Shown: positions 21,508 through 32,835, counted from the stretch's first letter. The stretch is DNA of 64,000 nucleotides from Maniola hyperantus (GCF_902806685.2 NC_048553.1:8477099-8541098); one strand, 5' to 3'. Made by a program: numbers and translations. Notes: generated by a model from the letters alone, not told the origin.

Positions 21508-21668
21508 ATGGCCAACGTTTGGTCATAGTCTACCACACTGGCCGTATTTCCTTAAATTAAATCGCACATGCCTACCTAACATCGAAAAGTTAGAGGTGTG
21601 TGCCTGTGGGATCGAACCCCCGATCTCCCGAGTAGAAGGCGGATGTCTTAACCACTATCACAGCTGAC
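21508..21668 (-). mobile_element. SINE2, internally deleted copy
   Basis: Holds the tail block (GGTCATAGTCTACCACACTG) joined to the tRNA-like head (GTGGGATCGAACCCCCGATC, GGCGGATGTCTTAACCACTA). Read on the minus strand the B box is GGTTCGATCCC. The middle (CTCACGACGTTTTCCTTC block) is missing. It is not a tRNA gene, because the acceptor stem does not pair. Confidence 0.7.
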
Positions 21669-22704
21669 AATAGCTAATAAGTTGAATAAACATAATAAAA
21701 ATTTGGTGCAAAGATGCTCTACATTAATTTCTTTGCAATTTTAAACGCATCTGCGAAGCGCGTGCCGCGTGCGTTTCCTTGAAAGCTGTTTCGCGTATGA
21801 TAGATGATTGTTTTTTTTATTGGCAGATAAGGTTTCTGTAGCCCGCTAACCGATGGACAATTAAACGATAATAATTAATGATTTTCTAAAATAAACAGGA
21901 CTAAAATAGATGTAGTATGTAGCTGTAGCAATAACTATGTATAATGTATTTATTTATTTTATTTTTGTAAAGAAATAGTATGATTGTTAGCTGATAGAAT
22001 TAGGTGATTTATATGAGTACGTACCCAATGACAGAAGGCTTTCATCTTAATGCAAGCATAAGCTTGTTCTAAAAATGGTTCAGTACAATAGACCAAATGG
22101 TGAGGTGGATACCTCTGAGTACTATCTGAGTCTGAGTAGTGATACCAGTGTTGGTTTCATTAAAATCACAGAACAAAATATATACCTAGTAATAGGCTAA
22201 GCTGATTGCTACTTCTATGTTATATTTTGGTAAGGTTAATTAAAACTCAATAAAAAGTATCAAAAATAAAAAATAAATTCGAGACGCGTTCAAAATTTGA
22301 ATCAAACCGCCAATCGGACGAGCGTCGCTTTTCCCCATAAGCGTCGCGTCGTTCGGAGCGCAAAGCAGACGCAACCCCCGCGAAAGGTGTGCGCTGCCGC
22401 TTACACAGGGGGGCCGCCACCCCTATTATCTTTAACATTTTGAAGTCTGTTTGCAAGATAAAGGCAAAGGGAGCTGGGGGGTGATTTTCTTTATTCTTCA
22501 CCCGGATTTATTATTATTTTTTAGATATTATTACTGTGATTGTCGGCCGGCGCGTGCGCACATGTCCCGCCACCCTACGATTTGAACGAAATGTAATGCT
22601 CTTACGCGTTTTTGTATTTACTTTCCTCTATTGTTCGAGGATTATTTGGTTACTTTAGCTGTTCTAAGTTTCATTTGTATTTTAATATGCATTTTATTTT
22701 TACA
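21669..22704. other. unique DNA with a GC-rich patch
   Basis: About 22290-22570 is markedly CpG-rich (CGACGAGCGTCGCTT-like runs, GTCGGCCGGCGCGTGCGC) inside AT-rich DNA. No domain is visible in any frame there. It could be a conserved regulatory sequence; no evidence beyond composition. Confidence 0.35.
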
Positions 22705-22790
22705 CTAGCTGATGCCCGCGACTTTCCGATAAAACTAGCCTATGTCACTCTCCAGGTCTTTGACTATACCTACGCATGGAAAAAAAATTG
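22705..22790 (-). mobile_element. Helitron-like, family A2, 3' fragment
   Basis: CTAGCTGATGCCCGCGACTT at the left edge, then a jump to GATAAAACTAGCCTATGTCA. 5' part missing. Confidence 0.65.
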
Positions 22791-23330
22791 AATTTTAATA
22801 GTATTTACTTAATGGTTAGGTACCTCCTTTAGAAGTTCTGATAGTATTCTTAGAGAGGTATATATACATAATAATATATTTTCATATTATTTAATTAAAC
22901 TTAATAGGTATACATAATTAACTTTAGATTGAATTATAATACATAATTATGAAAATGAGTAGTACACCTTACGAAATTTTTTCAATCGATAATTCATTCA
23001 ATAAAATGCGTAGGTACACATCTGGTTTCACAGTATCTTTTGTCAAATCAACCTTGTATTACCTACGCATAGAATACTCCAAGATGCAAACAAAAAAGCA
23101 GATTCAAATGAAAAAGAATTCTGATACAAAGTGTCATGTTTCAAATTCGTCTACCCAAAGCCTTTAAGATACTTTGTTGGTTACAATGTAAGAAATAATT
23201 CAATTTTCACACAAAATCAATCTTCTCGCAACGTCTTACAAACCATTTTGTAGTGAAGTTTTTTTTTGTTTTTTAAAAGAATATTAGCCATGTTAAATGA
23301 CTAATATTCATCTTTCCTCTCCAACTAAGC
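22791..23330. other. unique AT-rich DNA
   Basis: An open frame of 72 codons at 22949-23167 (Lys/Ser-rich, no family signature) is not supported as a gene. Confidence 0.35.
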
Positions 23331-23445
23331 GTGAAGATTGTGCTAGGAGTAGGTACGACAATAGTGCAACGGGCGGGGTTTGAACCGTCGACCTTGCGGT
23401 TTCAGTCCACTCCTTTACCAGTTGAGCTATTGAGGCAAGTGATGA
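23331..23445 (-). mobile_element. SINE3-type tRNA-derived head
   Basis: On the minus strand, TAGCTCAACTGG is a perfect match to the pol III A box and GGTTCAAACCC to the B box, spaced as in a tRNA. CGCCCGTTGCACTATTGTCG follows. The acceptor and T arms do not pair, so it is a SINE or tRNA-like repeat rather than a functional tRNA. The downstream tail is not clear. Confidence 0.6.
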
Positions 23446-23851
23446 CAAAATACTCGAAACAGCTGATTTTACGCTCGCACCTTGCTGTAAAGACGTACTA
23501 TAAGCGGTTACATATCCTATTTTCATTAAAATAGAGTTCTTATTTAAAAAGTAACAGCCGTTGTAACTTGTAAGGTTCTTGAACAACTTAAGGCGTTTAT
23601 AAAACTCGATTTATTTTCAGTCATATTAACGTTAAAAATATGGTGAACTTTTGCTTGGACTATGTCTAAAGGCACGTGTTAGAAGATAATATCAATGCAC
23701 ATGTTGTTTGATCCGGTATTAATGTGTTTTGTGGGCGTATCAGATGTCCTGCTTTCAAGGCACGGCGCCTAAGACAATAGTTACCAGGTGGTTTCGTCGG
23801 TCACTTTGTAGAAAGCGTTTCCTTATTTGACTTTTTACGTTTTATATATTA
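23446..23851. other. unique DNA
   Basis: Nothing recognised. Confidence 0.35.
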
Positions 23852-24081
23852 CTAGCTTATGCTTGCGACTTCGTCCGCGTGGACTACACAAATTTCAAAC
23901 CCCTATTGTACCCCCTTAGGGGTTGAATTTTCAAAAGTCCTTTCTTAGCGAATGTCAACGGCAGAATAGCTATCTGCATGCCAAATTTTAGGCCGATCCG
24001 CCGCGAGGTTTGAGCTGTGCGTTAATAGATCTGTCAGTCAGTCAGTCAGCTTTTCCTTTTATATACCTACCTCTCAGAATA
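23852..24081 (-). mobile_element. Helitron-like, family B, complete
   Basis: CTAGCTTATGCTTGCGACTT at the left (minus-strand 3' end), CCCTTAGGGGTTGAATTTTC in the middle and a (CAGT)n tract. It ends near AGCTTTTCCTTTTATATACC. Confidence 0.8.
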
Positions 24082-24327
24082 CAGACCTACCTATAGATTG
24101 TTTTAAAGTCAAGAAACTTGCACAATTTTTAGTTTTAACTAGCGATCTGCCCTCGCTTCGCAAGGGTAGCTTGAAAGGAACTATTCCACTACTTATGGGT
24201 TATTGTTTTTGTGTAACTTTAACTACTTACGCAGCTCTCTGATGGATTAATTGTTTTCGATTTAATTCACAATTATTATCGATTATAGGTAGCTTATTTT
24301 CGCAAAATGTTCATAAATTATAGCCTA

Positions 24328-24547
24328 CTAGCTGATGGCCGCGACTTCGTACGATTTGGGCTTTTAAAAATCCTGTGGGAATTATTAAATTTTCCGGGAT
24401 AAAAAGTAGCCTATGTCCTTCCCCGGGTTGCAAGCTACCTCTGTACCAAATTTCGTCAAAATCGGTTAAACGGTTGAGCCGTGAAAAGCTAGCAGACAGA
24501 CAGACAGACAGTCACACTTTCGCATTTATAATATTATATAGTATGGA
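24328..24547 (-). mobile_element. Helitron-like, family A1, complete
   Basis: The minus-strand start is A|TCCATACTATATAATATTA at 24547 and its end is CTAG|T at 24328. Internal GAGCCGTGAAAAGCTAGCAG and a (CAGA)n tract. 220 bp. Confidence 0.85.
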
Positions 24548-24847
24548 TTCTTAACCTTCTTATATAATTCTTCTTTCTTTAAATTTGCATGAAGCGCCAA
24601 CAAATCTTGGTACCTTACCGTTACTGTACTTCTTACCGTTACTTACTTACCGTTAATTACTTACCGTTTTCTTTTTTAAAATTAATTTTAAACCAATAAA
24701 TGCGTAAAAAAATAAACAAGGAAACTAACGTCTCTCAAATGTATGCTAAGGCGGAACTTACGTCAAACAAATACCTACCTATATCATCAGTACCTATTTC
24801 TGCGTAGTCAGTTAAAAATATGAACGTATCAACGAGTGTTCGAAAAC
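24548..24847. other. unique AT-rich DNA
   Basis: CTTACCGTTA repeats several times at about 24615-24670, a short degenerate tandem motif. No gene. Confidence 0.4.
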
Positions 24848-25040
24848 CATAATATCGATCCAACATGGCCTCTAATCCTATAGACGTGGCACTCAGCGCC
24901 CACCAGTGCACTACACTTACGCTTACTTGCGCCCCTCGCCACCTTTGACCCTGCGCGGGCGCAGCTGCAGCTAAGATGGCTACCGCAGAGGGGTACCGAT
25001 CGATACGCTGTCCTTAGTAACAATCGATCTTTCTGAGGGT
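24848..25040. promoter_or_regulatory. possible GC-rich promoter-like patch
   Basis: A CpG-rich island in AT-rich DNA, with ATCGAT motifs at about 24854, 25000 and 25023. AAGATGGC (the YY1-like motif common near insect and vertebrate housekeeping starts) is at about 24974, with a GCAGCTGCAGCT run beside it. No TATA box. An ATG at 24976 gives only 13 codons. Direction cannot be decided. Confidence 0.3.
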
Positions 25041-25081
25041 GGTGACTGGTGAATTATTGCTAATGTTTAGGATATTAAGAA

Positions 25082-25216
25082 CTAGCTGATGCCCATGACT
25101 TGGTCCGCGTCAATTCTAGTTTTTAAGATCTCGTGGGAAAAGGGAAACTGATTTTCCGAGATAAATATATAAATAGTAGCATATGTCACTCTCCAGGTCT
25201 GTACCTAACTATCTGA
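25082..25216 (-). mobile_element. Helitron-like, family A2, 5' truncated
   Basis: CTAGCTGATGCCCATGACTT, GATTTTCCGAGATAAATA and ATGTCACTCTCCAGGTCTG. Ends abruptly. Confidence 0.65.
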
Positions 25217-25945
25217 GTGATTTTATTGATATGAATAACTTCGATTATCCGACTATAATACTTATTATTATGGTCGTGTTGCTTGATTTTGACAAAATCT
25301 AGAAGACTGGGTTGAGTGGGTAGGTAGGTATACCTACTCAGTTAGAACCTACGCCTTAACTTCGAATAAGTTTTAACATATACATAGGTACATAGATAGG
25401 TAGGTACCAATATCTAACACGAGAGGCATTTTAGCTATGATGAAAACTTTAATAAAATCCGTCCAGCAAGACCTTCTCGTCTTCAGTCAAACGCGACGGA
25501 CTAACGATAAGTATAAATATTTGTTATGTAATTAATTCGAATAAATATGAGAATTTTCCTTTTCAAATACTAATAAATCGATTGGTGTACATCGCTTATC
25601 GGATGAGAAACACAAACCAAAAAAACAAGTGAAAATCGAAAGCCAATTACTGAGAGTTGAAGCAGGAGAGCAAAGGATTCAAAAAGCCATAGACAGGCTT
25701 TGTCGTGCACCTTTGATTACCCTGCCCCGGCTGGACAGGGTAGAGAAAGACAATATACAGATAGAAATGAATAAAAGACTAGTTTTGTTTCCATTTCGCT
25801 TCCATAAACGCGAATGCGATTCTTTTATATAACGTTAAACAACTGCCTCAAAACACTGGAGCAAAGATTACGTTTTGTTCTTGACTTTTAAGGCATTTCA
25901 TTTTATCTGGCAGTGCAAAATAAATATAGGTATTTACTGGGCCTG
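25217..25945. other. unique DNA
   Basis: GGTAGGTAGGTATACCTACTC microsatellite-like palindrome near 25320. An open frame at 25629-25832 has no recognised domain. Confidence 0.35.
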
Positions 25946-26238
25946 AAAGGAGCACGGGTCACCTCTCAGAGTGGTTTAGGATATAGTCTGCCACGCTGGC
26001 CCAGTCCGGATTGGCAGACTTCATAAACCTTTGATAAAATTATGGCGAACTCGCAGGCATGCAGGTTTCCTCACGACGTTTTCCTTCACCGTTATATTAA
26101 GTGATAAGTATTTAGATACCTAATTGTTTCAAAACGCACCTATAGTACTTTCCGAAAAGTTAGAGGTGCGTGCCCGAGATCTCCCGACCTCCCGAATAGA
26201 AAGCCGACGTCTTAACCACTAGGCTATTACCGCAATGC
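25946..26238 (-). mobile_element. SINE2, near full length
   Basis: In plus orientation the order is the tail block (CACCTCTCAGAGTGGTTTAG, GTCTGCCACGCTGGCCCAG), the centre (CAGGTTTCCTCACGACGTTT, CTTCACCGTTA) and GAAAAGTTAGAGGTGCGTGC. The tRNA-like head, ending AACCACTAGGCTATTACCGC, is last. The B box is damaged here (GATCTCCCGACC replaces the usual GATCGAACCC). Confidence 0.75.
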
Positions 26239-27827
26239 AACTAGGCCTATAGTAAAGCACTTTAAACTTTTAATGATCTCAATATTTTTTTTGCATCGCG
26301 ATTTAAATTTACAGAACTAAAAACAATGCACCCGATACTTCAAAAGTTGGAAGTCTGGAGCGTTCATCTCGCAACTATTAATTAGTAGTCCCCCGATCGC
26401 TTCGTAATCAAGCATAAAATTAAACCTTGGCACACGCCAAGCGCCCAACAAAGGTAAGGGTGTGTCCACACCGCGGTACCTTATGGCATAGCAATTTGTT
26501 CAAGACATCTGGCCTCACACCTGCCCGCACCCCTCTTACACGCACTCCATACCGATACTTACTGTTCGAAAACTCCGAACCAATTCCTAGTTTAAAATTA
26601 TAGCTTGTCAACCAACAAATAAAGTTTAAAATCCACCTGGGCAGAAATTAAAAATGCGAGCAAGTTACCGGTGTATTATGGTTTTGGCACAAGGTCCAAT
26701 GCCCCTGTCATTCATCGTAACGTGTTCGCTCATTAAAATTCGGAAATGACGAACAGTTTTTCGAGTCCAATTATTGTTCTAGACGCGGTCAAGCGAGACT
26801 TTATGACGGTAAATGATTCGTATGTTTGGTCATTAGACGCCGCTAGTTCCGACCGGTGACTAAAAGTTTTAATTTGCTTCCCGTCCGTAGATGTAACTGG
26901 CATCGTTCAATTAGTCGGATGTCGCATCCATCAAGCGATGTTTGTCCACTAGACTCTCGCATGTCAATCTCAATAGCAGTGTTTCACAACACAATCCCTA
27001 CGTAAACGCGCAGCGTACGTTCATTCACACACTTACACGCACAAGACGCTGTAAGGACTGCATTGTTAAGGTGTGCGTGCCCCATTCAAGACGCGGTGAG
27101 ACGGTCTCCTTACGTCACTTCCTCTGACGTCACCCGTCTTAAGTGGGCGTGTGAGCGACGCTTTACCACGCTTTTTATATTTTGACAGGTCGCGGTCTGA
27201 TACTTGCTCGAAGACAAGATAAGTGAAGGGTTATTCGGGAATCCGATAACGTGTAATTTTGTCCCGAATTCAAAAGAATTCCGTTTAGCTTACACTGGTA
27301 AAACGGTTTAGGATGTAGCTTATTAGGTTGGTGCAATAACTAATAATAATATCTTGTCAAAATATTTTTTGATACAGAGGGGAGTTTTTAGCAAAGCAAC
27401 CCCTATAATAATAGCGTTAAGATTTGAGATCAATTTCATAAATATGTATGAACCCTCTTGACAAACAAAATGTTAAATATTCATAAACCGACCTCAAGAT
27501 CACCACATCTCAGCTAACACGTATAAAGGAACAGCATCCGGTGTTCTGCGAAAAAATAGATTTAATTTGAGTGTCACCAAGGCCCAAGGATGCGGGCCAC
27601 TATGCATGGCGGTAATTTGGGCCAAGTAGACCAATTCCAGTCTATTGTGCAACCAAGAATAGCTACATCTTTGAGCCCGCATCATTGCAAATAAATATTA
27701 ATATTATAGTGTCGAATGTTGCTTAAAGTTCGTTGTCCCAGTTTGAGAAAAGAACAATTATTTTGTGTAGAAACACGAAACATTAGGGCTGGTGCATAAA
27801 GATGGAGTGGAGTAGAGCCAAGTCTTT
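26239..27827. other. unique DNA, mixed composition
   Basis: About 1.6 kb without recognised repeats. About 26400-27240 has many CpG-containing words and could hold conserved non-coding elements. TTAGGTTGGTGCAATAAC at about 27328 resembles a mariner terminus, but no partner end is present. Confidence 0.35.
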
Positions 27828-28010
27828 TACAGTACGCGGCAGAAATTAATGTAGGTACATCTACATTTAGAATGAGATTTCGGTTTTGTAGAGCGTTGTC
27901 TCTGCCACTCAAACCTATGTTACGTTTTGTCAGTCTCAACGACGGAGATAATTCTTTACAAACATCTCTTTCTCAAGGTCAATGTACATTATGTTCTGCC
28001 GCGTACTGTA
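27828..28010. mobile_element. foldback MITE, family F, copy 3, complete
   Basis: The clearest termini of the family: TACAGTACGCGGCAGAAA at the left and TTCTGCCGCGTACTGTA at the right. Arms run inward through ACATCTACATTTAGAATGAG and CTCAAGGTCAATGTAC. 183 bp. Confidence 0.85.
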
Positions 28011-28592
28011 GGTAATTATCATTTCAAACTGTTCTAAGGACGCTCGGTACGCTGCCGCTGTTTTTGCGCAAGACGCTGCGTCTCCACTTCACTCCACTCT
28101 GCCAGGCACAACACCATAAATAAGGACGAATATTTCTGTATTGCACCCTAAAAACATTTTTTCAAAAAGTTTTATTTGATCACAAAATTATTACAAGGAC
28201 ATGTAGACAAAAATAATAACCAATAGGTATACCTACGTAGTATACCATCGCTCACATAAAGAAAATATCAACGAAAGTCTACGTCATGGACAGTAGACTT
28301 GTTTCAGTAAAATCTTTATTACTTATCTAGATTCTATAGACAATAAAACGTCGCATGTACCTAATTCACTATCGAACTTCAACTAAAAGGTAATTCTTAT
28401 AATCCTATTGGCTATAAATCGAGCCGATAAAAGTCGAATTAAGACATCTGCGTGGAACATAAAAGATTTTTTGCAAACAACTTGAGCAAGTAGGTAATGT
28501 TAATCCAAAGTATACCACATATAACACGTATTTTTGCAGATCTTTGAAATTATATTAAGTATGTCGAACTGTAAAATTTTATTGAAAGCCTC
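28011..28592. other. unique DNA
   Basis: TCTCCACTTCACTCCACTC at about 28080 faces GGAGTGGAGTAGAG at about 27805 across the MITE, a weak outer inverted repeat. Otherwise nothing. Confidence 0.35.
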
Positions 28593-28858
28593 AATAGGAG
28601 AGTCTTCCAAAGCTGCATTTTCCGGTGCGAGGTCGCCATTTTAGCACCTTGGGACCGCAACGTAAATCGGTTTTTCGAACTACGTGCACTGCCAATTGCC
28701 ACTTTAGCTTCGCAACCCTTTGAGCTATGTCCGTTACCCTCTCCTAAAGGTCTCCTCTTTTCTGATTTGATCACGTAGAGAAACCCCAAGCCTAGCTCTC
28801 TTCATCGCCCGCTGAGTGACTCTGAGCTTTCTTATGGGGCCCATAGTCAGCGACTATG
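28593..28858 (-). pseudogene. non-LTR retrotransposon RT C-terminal fragment
   Basis: The minus strand reads LTMGPIRKLRVTQRAM, KRARLGVSLRDQI and RKEETFRRG to a stop. After a frameshift it reads VTDIAQRVAKLKWQLAVHV, KTDLRCGPKVLKWRPRTG and a stop. This is the region just upstream of, and overlapping, the LINE tail at 13.3 kb, so the same (probably RTE-type) family. It contains the post-catalytic part of the RT protein only. A short deletion of about 8 bp in an Arg-rich stretch explains the frameshift. Dead. Confidence 0.75.
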
Positions 28859-29152
28859 CCAAATACTTAGTAGGTAATAAATAAAAACATTTCTACAAGT
28901 ATCCATGCAGCTTAGCAGATGCGTTTCTATCTAAAATTTGACAAAAAGTACTAATAAATCGGTGGCTGAATTAACGCTTCCGGTTCTTAAGGGCTACCAC
29001 CATTATGACGGACAATTAGCCTCTTGAATGAGGCAATAAAGTATCGGTACACGCCTTCACACCTGGTGTCTCGGTAAATCTTTATACGTTTGTGATTATT
29101 AACATGTTTACAAATGTTAGCGGTTATTTTGTAATGGTGATTTTATGATTTA
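28859..29152. other. unique DNA
   Basis: Nothing recognised. Confidence 0.35.
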
Positions 29153-29412
29153 CTAGCTGATGCCCGCGACTTCGTCCGCGTGGATTTAGGTGTTTTATAA
29201 ATCCCGCGGGAGCTCTTTCATTTTCCGGGATAAAAGGTACCCTATACATATGTCACTTTCCAGATCTTTAACTATACCTACCCATGCAAAAAATCACATC
29301 AATCCCTTGCTCCGTTGCGACGTGATTGAAGGACAAACCAACAAACTAACAAACCAACAAACCAACAAACCAACAAACAAACATACTTTTGAATTTATAA
29401 TAAGGGTAGTGA
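29153..29412 (-). mobile_element. Helitron-like, family A2, complete
   Basis: The minus-strand start is A|TCACTACCCTTATTATAAAT at 29412 and the end is CGCGGGCATCAGCTAG|T at 29153. A (CAAA/CCAA)n tract lies at about 29333-29383. TAAGGGTAGTGA is directly repeated just outside the 5' end. Confidence 0.85.
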
Positions 29413-29819
29413 TAAGGGTAGTGACTAGTGATTAAGGGGTACTTACCAATTCGGTGTTGAAAAATCCAATGAGCTAAAGTTGGTTTGGTTGACTTAGAAT
29501 TGCGAAAAGTCAGCCTGCTACATAGGTACTTATACCTATACCTATTGTAAGTATTATGATTTTGTTTGACTGTTGATTCTAAGTATATTTCTCAAATATT
29601 ATGTACTTACCTAGTCCACTTAAAGTACCTACCTACAATCTCTTGCAATTTCAATGGGAGAGTTAGATTATCTACCAGATTTCTACTATATATTATAATA
29701 AGGCCTTAGGGGTGAATTTAATTCCTATTGAGATATCATGCAATGACGTCTACATGAAATAGATCACCCTTACTCATTGATACTGACATCTACTTACTTA
29801 TAAATCATATTTACCTAAG
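29413..29819. other. unique AT-rich DNA
   Basis: TACCTAC microsatellite pieces; no gene. Confidence 0.35.
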
Positions 29820-29990
29820 TACTATCCAACACACCCAGTTTCTTCTTACACCAAAGGTTGCCTGGTGGAGATTGCTCTGAATAATAAGGTCACCTTTGCA
29901 TACAATTGTTTTTAGTTTCTTTGTTTTGTGTTGGTTATTTCATGTTTTGTGTGCAATAAAGCTTTCTATCTGTCTATAAAAAAAATCCAA
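29820..29990 (+). mobile_element. LINE-type 3' untranslated tail
   Basis: AAGGTTGCCTGGTGGAGATTG, AATAAGGTCACCTTTGCATA, TGTGCAATAAAGCTTTCTAT and a final A-run form a 3' UTR with an AATAAA signal and poly(A). I recall this order from the 3' ends of insect non-LTR elements. The coding part is missing. Confidence 0.5.
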
Positions 29991-30097
29991 CGACAACTAC
30001 CTAACACGTGCCAATAACCTTACCACCAGCAGCTCAAAACAAATTGTTGAACCTTTTAAGTATAGACAAAACAATAAAACTCTTCCTTAAAACACTT

Positions 30098-30250
30098 ACC
30101 TATCGATAAGACGTCACTAGATATCGATAGGATCTACATACGGGCCCACGTGCGGACTGCGGGACCACCCGGCGCGAGCGCGTGCGTTCACCGTTTTTTG
30201 TACGACCAATCTTGCACCCGTATGGCAATCGATTCGAGAATCGATATTGA
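30098..30250. promoter_or_regulatory. DRE-rich CpG patch, possible promoter
   Basis: Two perfect TATCGATA motifs (DREF/DRE sites) sit at 30101-30108 and 30122-30129. AATCGATT (30227) and AATCGATATT (30239) follow, around a CpG-rich core (CCACCCGGCGCGAGCGCGTG). DREs mark housekeeping promoters in insects. On the minus strand CGATAG|GTAAGTG at about 30095-30105 is a near-consensus splice donor, so a short 5' exon pointing left is possible. On the plus strand an acceptor-like TTTTATTTACAG ends at 30490. No protein start is identifiable. Confidence 0.4.
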
Positions 30251-30413
30251 ACGGTGATTCTTTGACAGTTAACTTTTTTTTACTTTCGATGACCTTTCTG
30301 GTGCAGCGTTGAAGCTCTTTGTCTACTTTCCAATTGAAAATAATTTAAGTTTACAAAATTCTAAGTTTATAAGACAAGCCTACGTACCCTTGTAGTTGCT
30401 ACCTGCTTGTTTG

Positions 30414-30454
30414 ATACGGTGATCGTTATGATTTTATCATACCGATCACCGTAT
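30414..30454. repeat. 19-bp hairpin
   Basis: ATACGGTGATCGTTATGAT, a three-base TTT loop, then ATCATACCGATCACCGTAT. The arms pair with one mismatch. The loop is too small for a typical pre-miRNA. Confidence 0.85.
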
Positions 30455-32571
30455 AAAACATATACAAATTACTTTAATTTTTATTTACAGCTTCAAGCCC
30501 TATATTGCTAAGTTAAGGCTTTTAGGGACGTTTCCACCGAAATTTTCTTCTTCTTTAACCTACCAACCTAAAAACTCGGATGACGATCGCCAAACTTCGT
30601 TTCGCAGAAAGTGAAGATTATTATGATGTTTTTTTTCAAAAAATTATAGCGAGTGTCGCTCGGGATGATGTTACAATCCTAACGATACCCCATACATCTA
30701 AATCTGTTTAGGCATTTAGAAGTTATGGTGGAATAAAAAACTCCCATAAAAGAAAGAAATCCTAAATTCGATATTTAATCAAAACATGTCTTTGTTTCAG
30801 ATCCACCAACAAGCCGCGGGCATTTTTCACGTTGGAGAGTACTTCAAAATCATATTAATGGTGAGATAAGAGAAATTAGTATTAGTTAGTATTAGATTAC
30901 CTATAGGTATCAATTTATTTGAGTATGGGTATCTTTATAAATTTATGTTTGTTATAAGTACATTATACTCCAAAGTAGTATTTAACAGCAACTTTCCAGA
31001 ACATAAAAAATGTCTAATGATTTAGATAAATTCTGCAGAAAACAACTTACTTTTCTAATAGATAAAAAGAGCCCTACAAACAAAAAATTTCATAGAAAAA
31101 GTTTATTTATTATCATAACACTATCTAGTTTTAACACATGCCTCGCCTGTAAGCTATTCAGCTATCTATGTACTAAAATAGGGTTGTCACCAATTGCTTT
31201 AGTGATATGGTAACTTCACTGAATGAATACAATCACAAAACATAATTTGTGTTCACTCAAATCTTTGCTGACGTACCTATCACTTATACTTTGCGTACAT
31301 ATTTGGAAATCCTTTAACCTAATACTTTAACTCTATGAAAAGAGCCAGTTTCTAGCCATTTGAGCTGATATATCAGTCAGTTTCACCTTTTATGTACTTA
31401 AATACAAAATAATAACAGGCCAGAAGCCGTGAGCTTTGGCATCCTTATGTGGTTGACATCATATCAACTGCAATACGAAACATTTTGGCTTAACTTTTTT
31501 GATACGAACTCCTAGCTTGATATTTAACAGCCCATATTTCCAGTCACGTATAACTTAGGTACTAAAATAAATAGGTGCTTCTAGATGAATGCTTATCATG
31601 CTTTTCACCAAGCATAATATTGTGGTCAAACGCAAGCCCAACATGAGGTACTAAAAAAAAAAACCTACGATATGTGTGAAGGTGTCAACCCTAGATAGCC
31701 AGTGCACGCCGCCGGTTCAGCGCCGGAATAAAACCGACAGGATTTTGCACAACCGTATTTTGTCTGCAGGCTGACAGGGGTGGACATCGCATGAATTTTC
31801 AAATAATCAGACGAACCTGCATCGAAGTAATAAAAGGGTTGACAATTCAATTTTATAACTATTCGCGGAGCCTGGCAAAAAAGTGCATTTTACGTCATGC
31901 CTATCTACTTACGTAGTCTTTCGTTAAGCGAATTTTAAAATTGAAGTCTATTTTTAAAGTTTTACGATATAATTATTTCGGAATAAGCGTAAGCTTCTTG
32001 TAACTTTTTTTCATAAAATTTAAAGTAGCGCTCACACTATAAGAATCTGTGGCGTGAGAGCTTAGGTAAGACCTTTTTACAGAAATTCGAATTACTAGAC
32101 ATCTAGGTAAACTGACGATGGCATCACAATAATTTTCGCCAAACATGACAACATAAATTTTTAAGTGTGCGAAGTCGGCAAAATCAACAAAAAAGTGTCT
32201 TTATTCCGACATCCTCTGATCCTCTGCTATTAAGTACTTAGCTATAATAGCTTCTTATTATTTTAGGTTTTATTTCGTGTTAAAAGACTCCGCCAATTTT
32301 ACAGGCGTCGTTCCAAATTCGAAAATCGATTAACGAAAGATAATTTTCAAACACGGTGTTCGGAAATACAAACATAAAGCAGAACATTAATCAAGAACAA
32401 CGCAGTTTTGAATATCGAACGCCAAAAGCGATGTTATCTGATATCAATGCATAGCCGTTACGTGTTGGTATTTCACAAAAGGAAATGCGAATTTTCTTGA
32501 TCCGCTATACTATACAAGGTGTCGAGTTCACGAATGCATTTTACTTAGGCTTACAATATTGTATATAGATA
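30455..32571. other. unique DNA with a candidate mini-exon
   Basis: The segment 30801-30860 is preceded by ATGTCTTTGTTTCAG and followed by GTGAGATAAG. That is a plausible acceptor, a 60-nt exon and a donor on the plus strand, open in two frames. A CpG-richer patch at about 31690-31800 has no recognised content. About 31350-31400 resembles an eroded family B head (TATCAGTCAGTTTCACC). Nothing else. Confidence 0.3.
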
Positions 32572-32680
32572 CTAGTTAACCATCCCGGCTACGTTCGGGT
32601 AAATTTTTTGAAAGCTTTTCTTAGTCTACGCAAAAATAATATATTAATATTATCTTTGGTCTACGTTATAAAAAACCTAA
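32572..32680 (-). mobile_element. Helitron-like, family C-like 3' fragment
   Basis: CTAGTTAACCATCCCGGCTA, CGTTCGGGTAAATTTTTTG and CTACGCAAAAATAATATA resemble the 34.86 kb copy in order, but diverged. Confidence 0.45.
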
Positions 32681-32835
32681 TTTCTAGACTCAGCAGACTT
32701 TACTTGATTTTGGATGTATCAATTTGTCCTTTTACTTCAATAGAATATTTTTTTATAAAAACACTGCCTATATGAAAGCCAATAGTCAAAGAATGTGTGT
32801 CTAGATCAGATATCGTGCTTATAGTGTGAACTATG

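Noticed and set aside
23360..23434. tRNA-like sequence with perfect A and B boxes (minus strand)
   Set aside because: Acceptor and T stems do not pair, so it is a SINE head, not a tRNA gene. The same holds for the heads at 13459, 21600, 26180, 33130 and 59000.
24974..25016. ATG with good context (AAGATGGCTACCGC)
   Set aside because: Only 13 codons before a stop and no convincing splice donor; kept as a promoter-like patch only.
27328..27360. TTAGGTTGGTGCAATAAC, like a mariner terminus
   Set aside because: No matching inverted end or transposase piece in the neighbourhood; 18 bp alone is not enough.
27786..28122. outer inverted repeat around the family F MITE (GGAGTGGAGT words)
   Set aside because: Only about 10 of 11 positions match and flanking bases do not pair; likely chance.
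30414..30454. pre-miRNA
   Set aside because: A three-base loop and 19-bp stem are too short for Drosha/Dicer processing; kept only as a hairpin.
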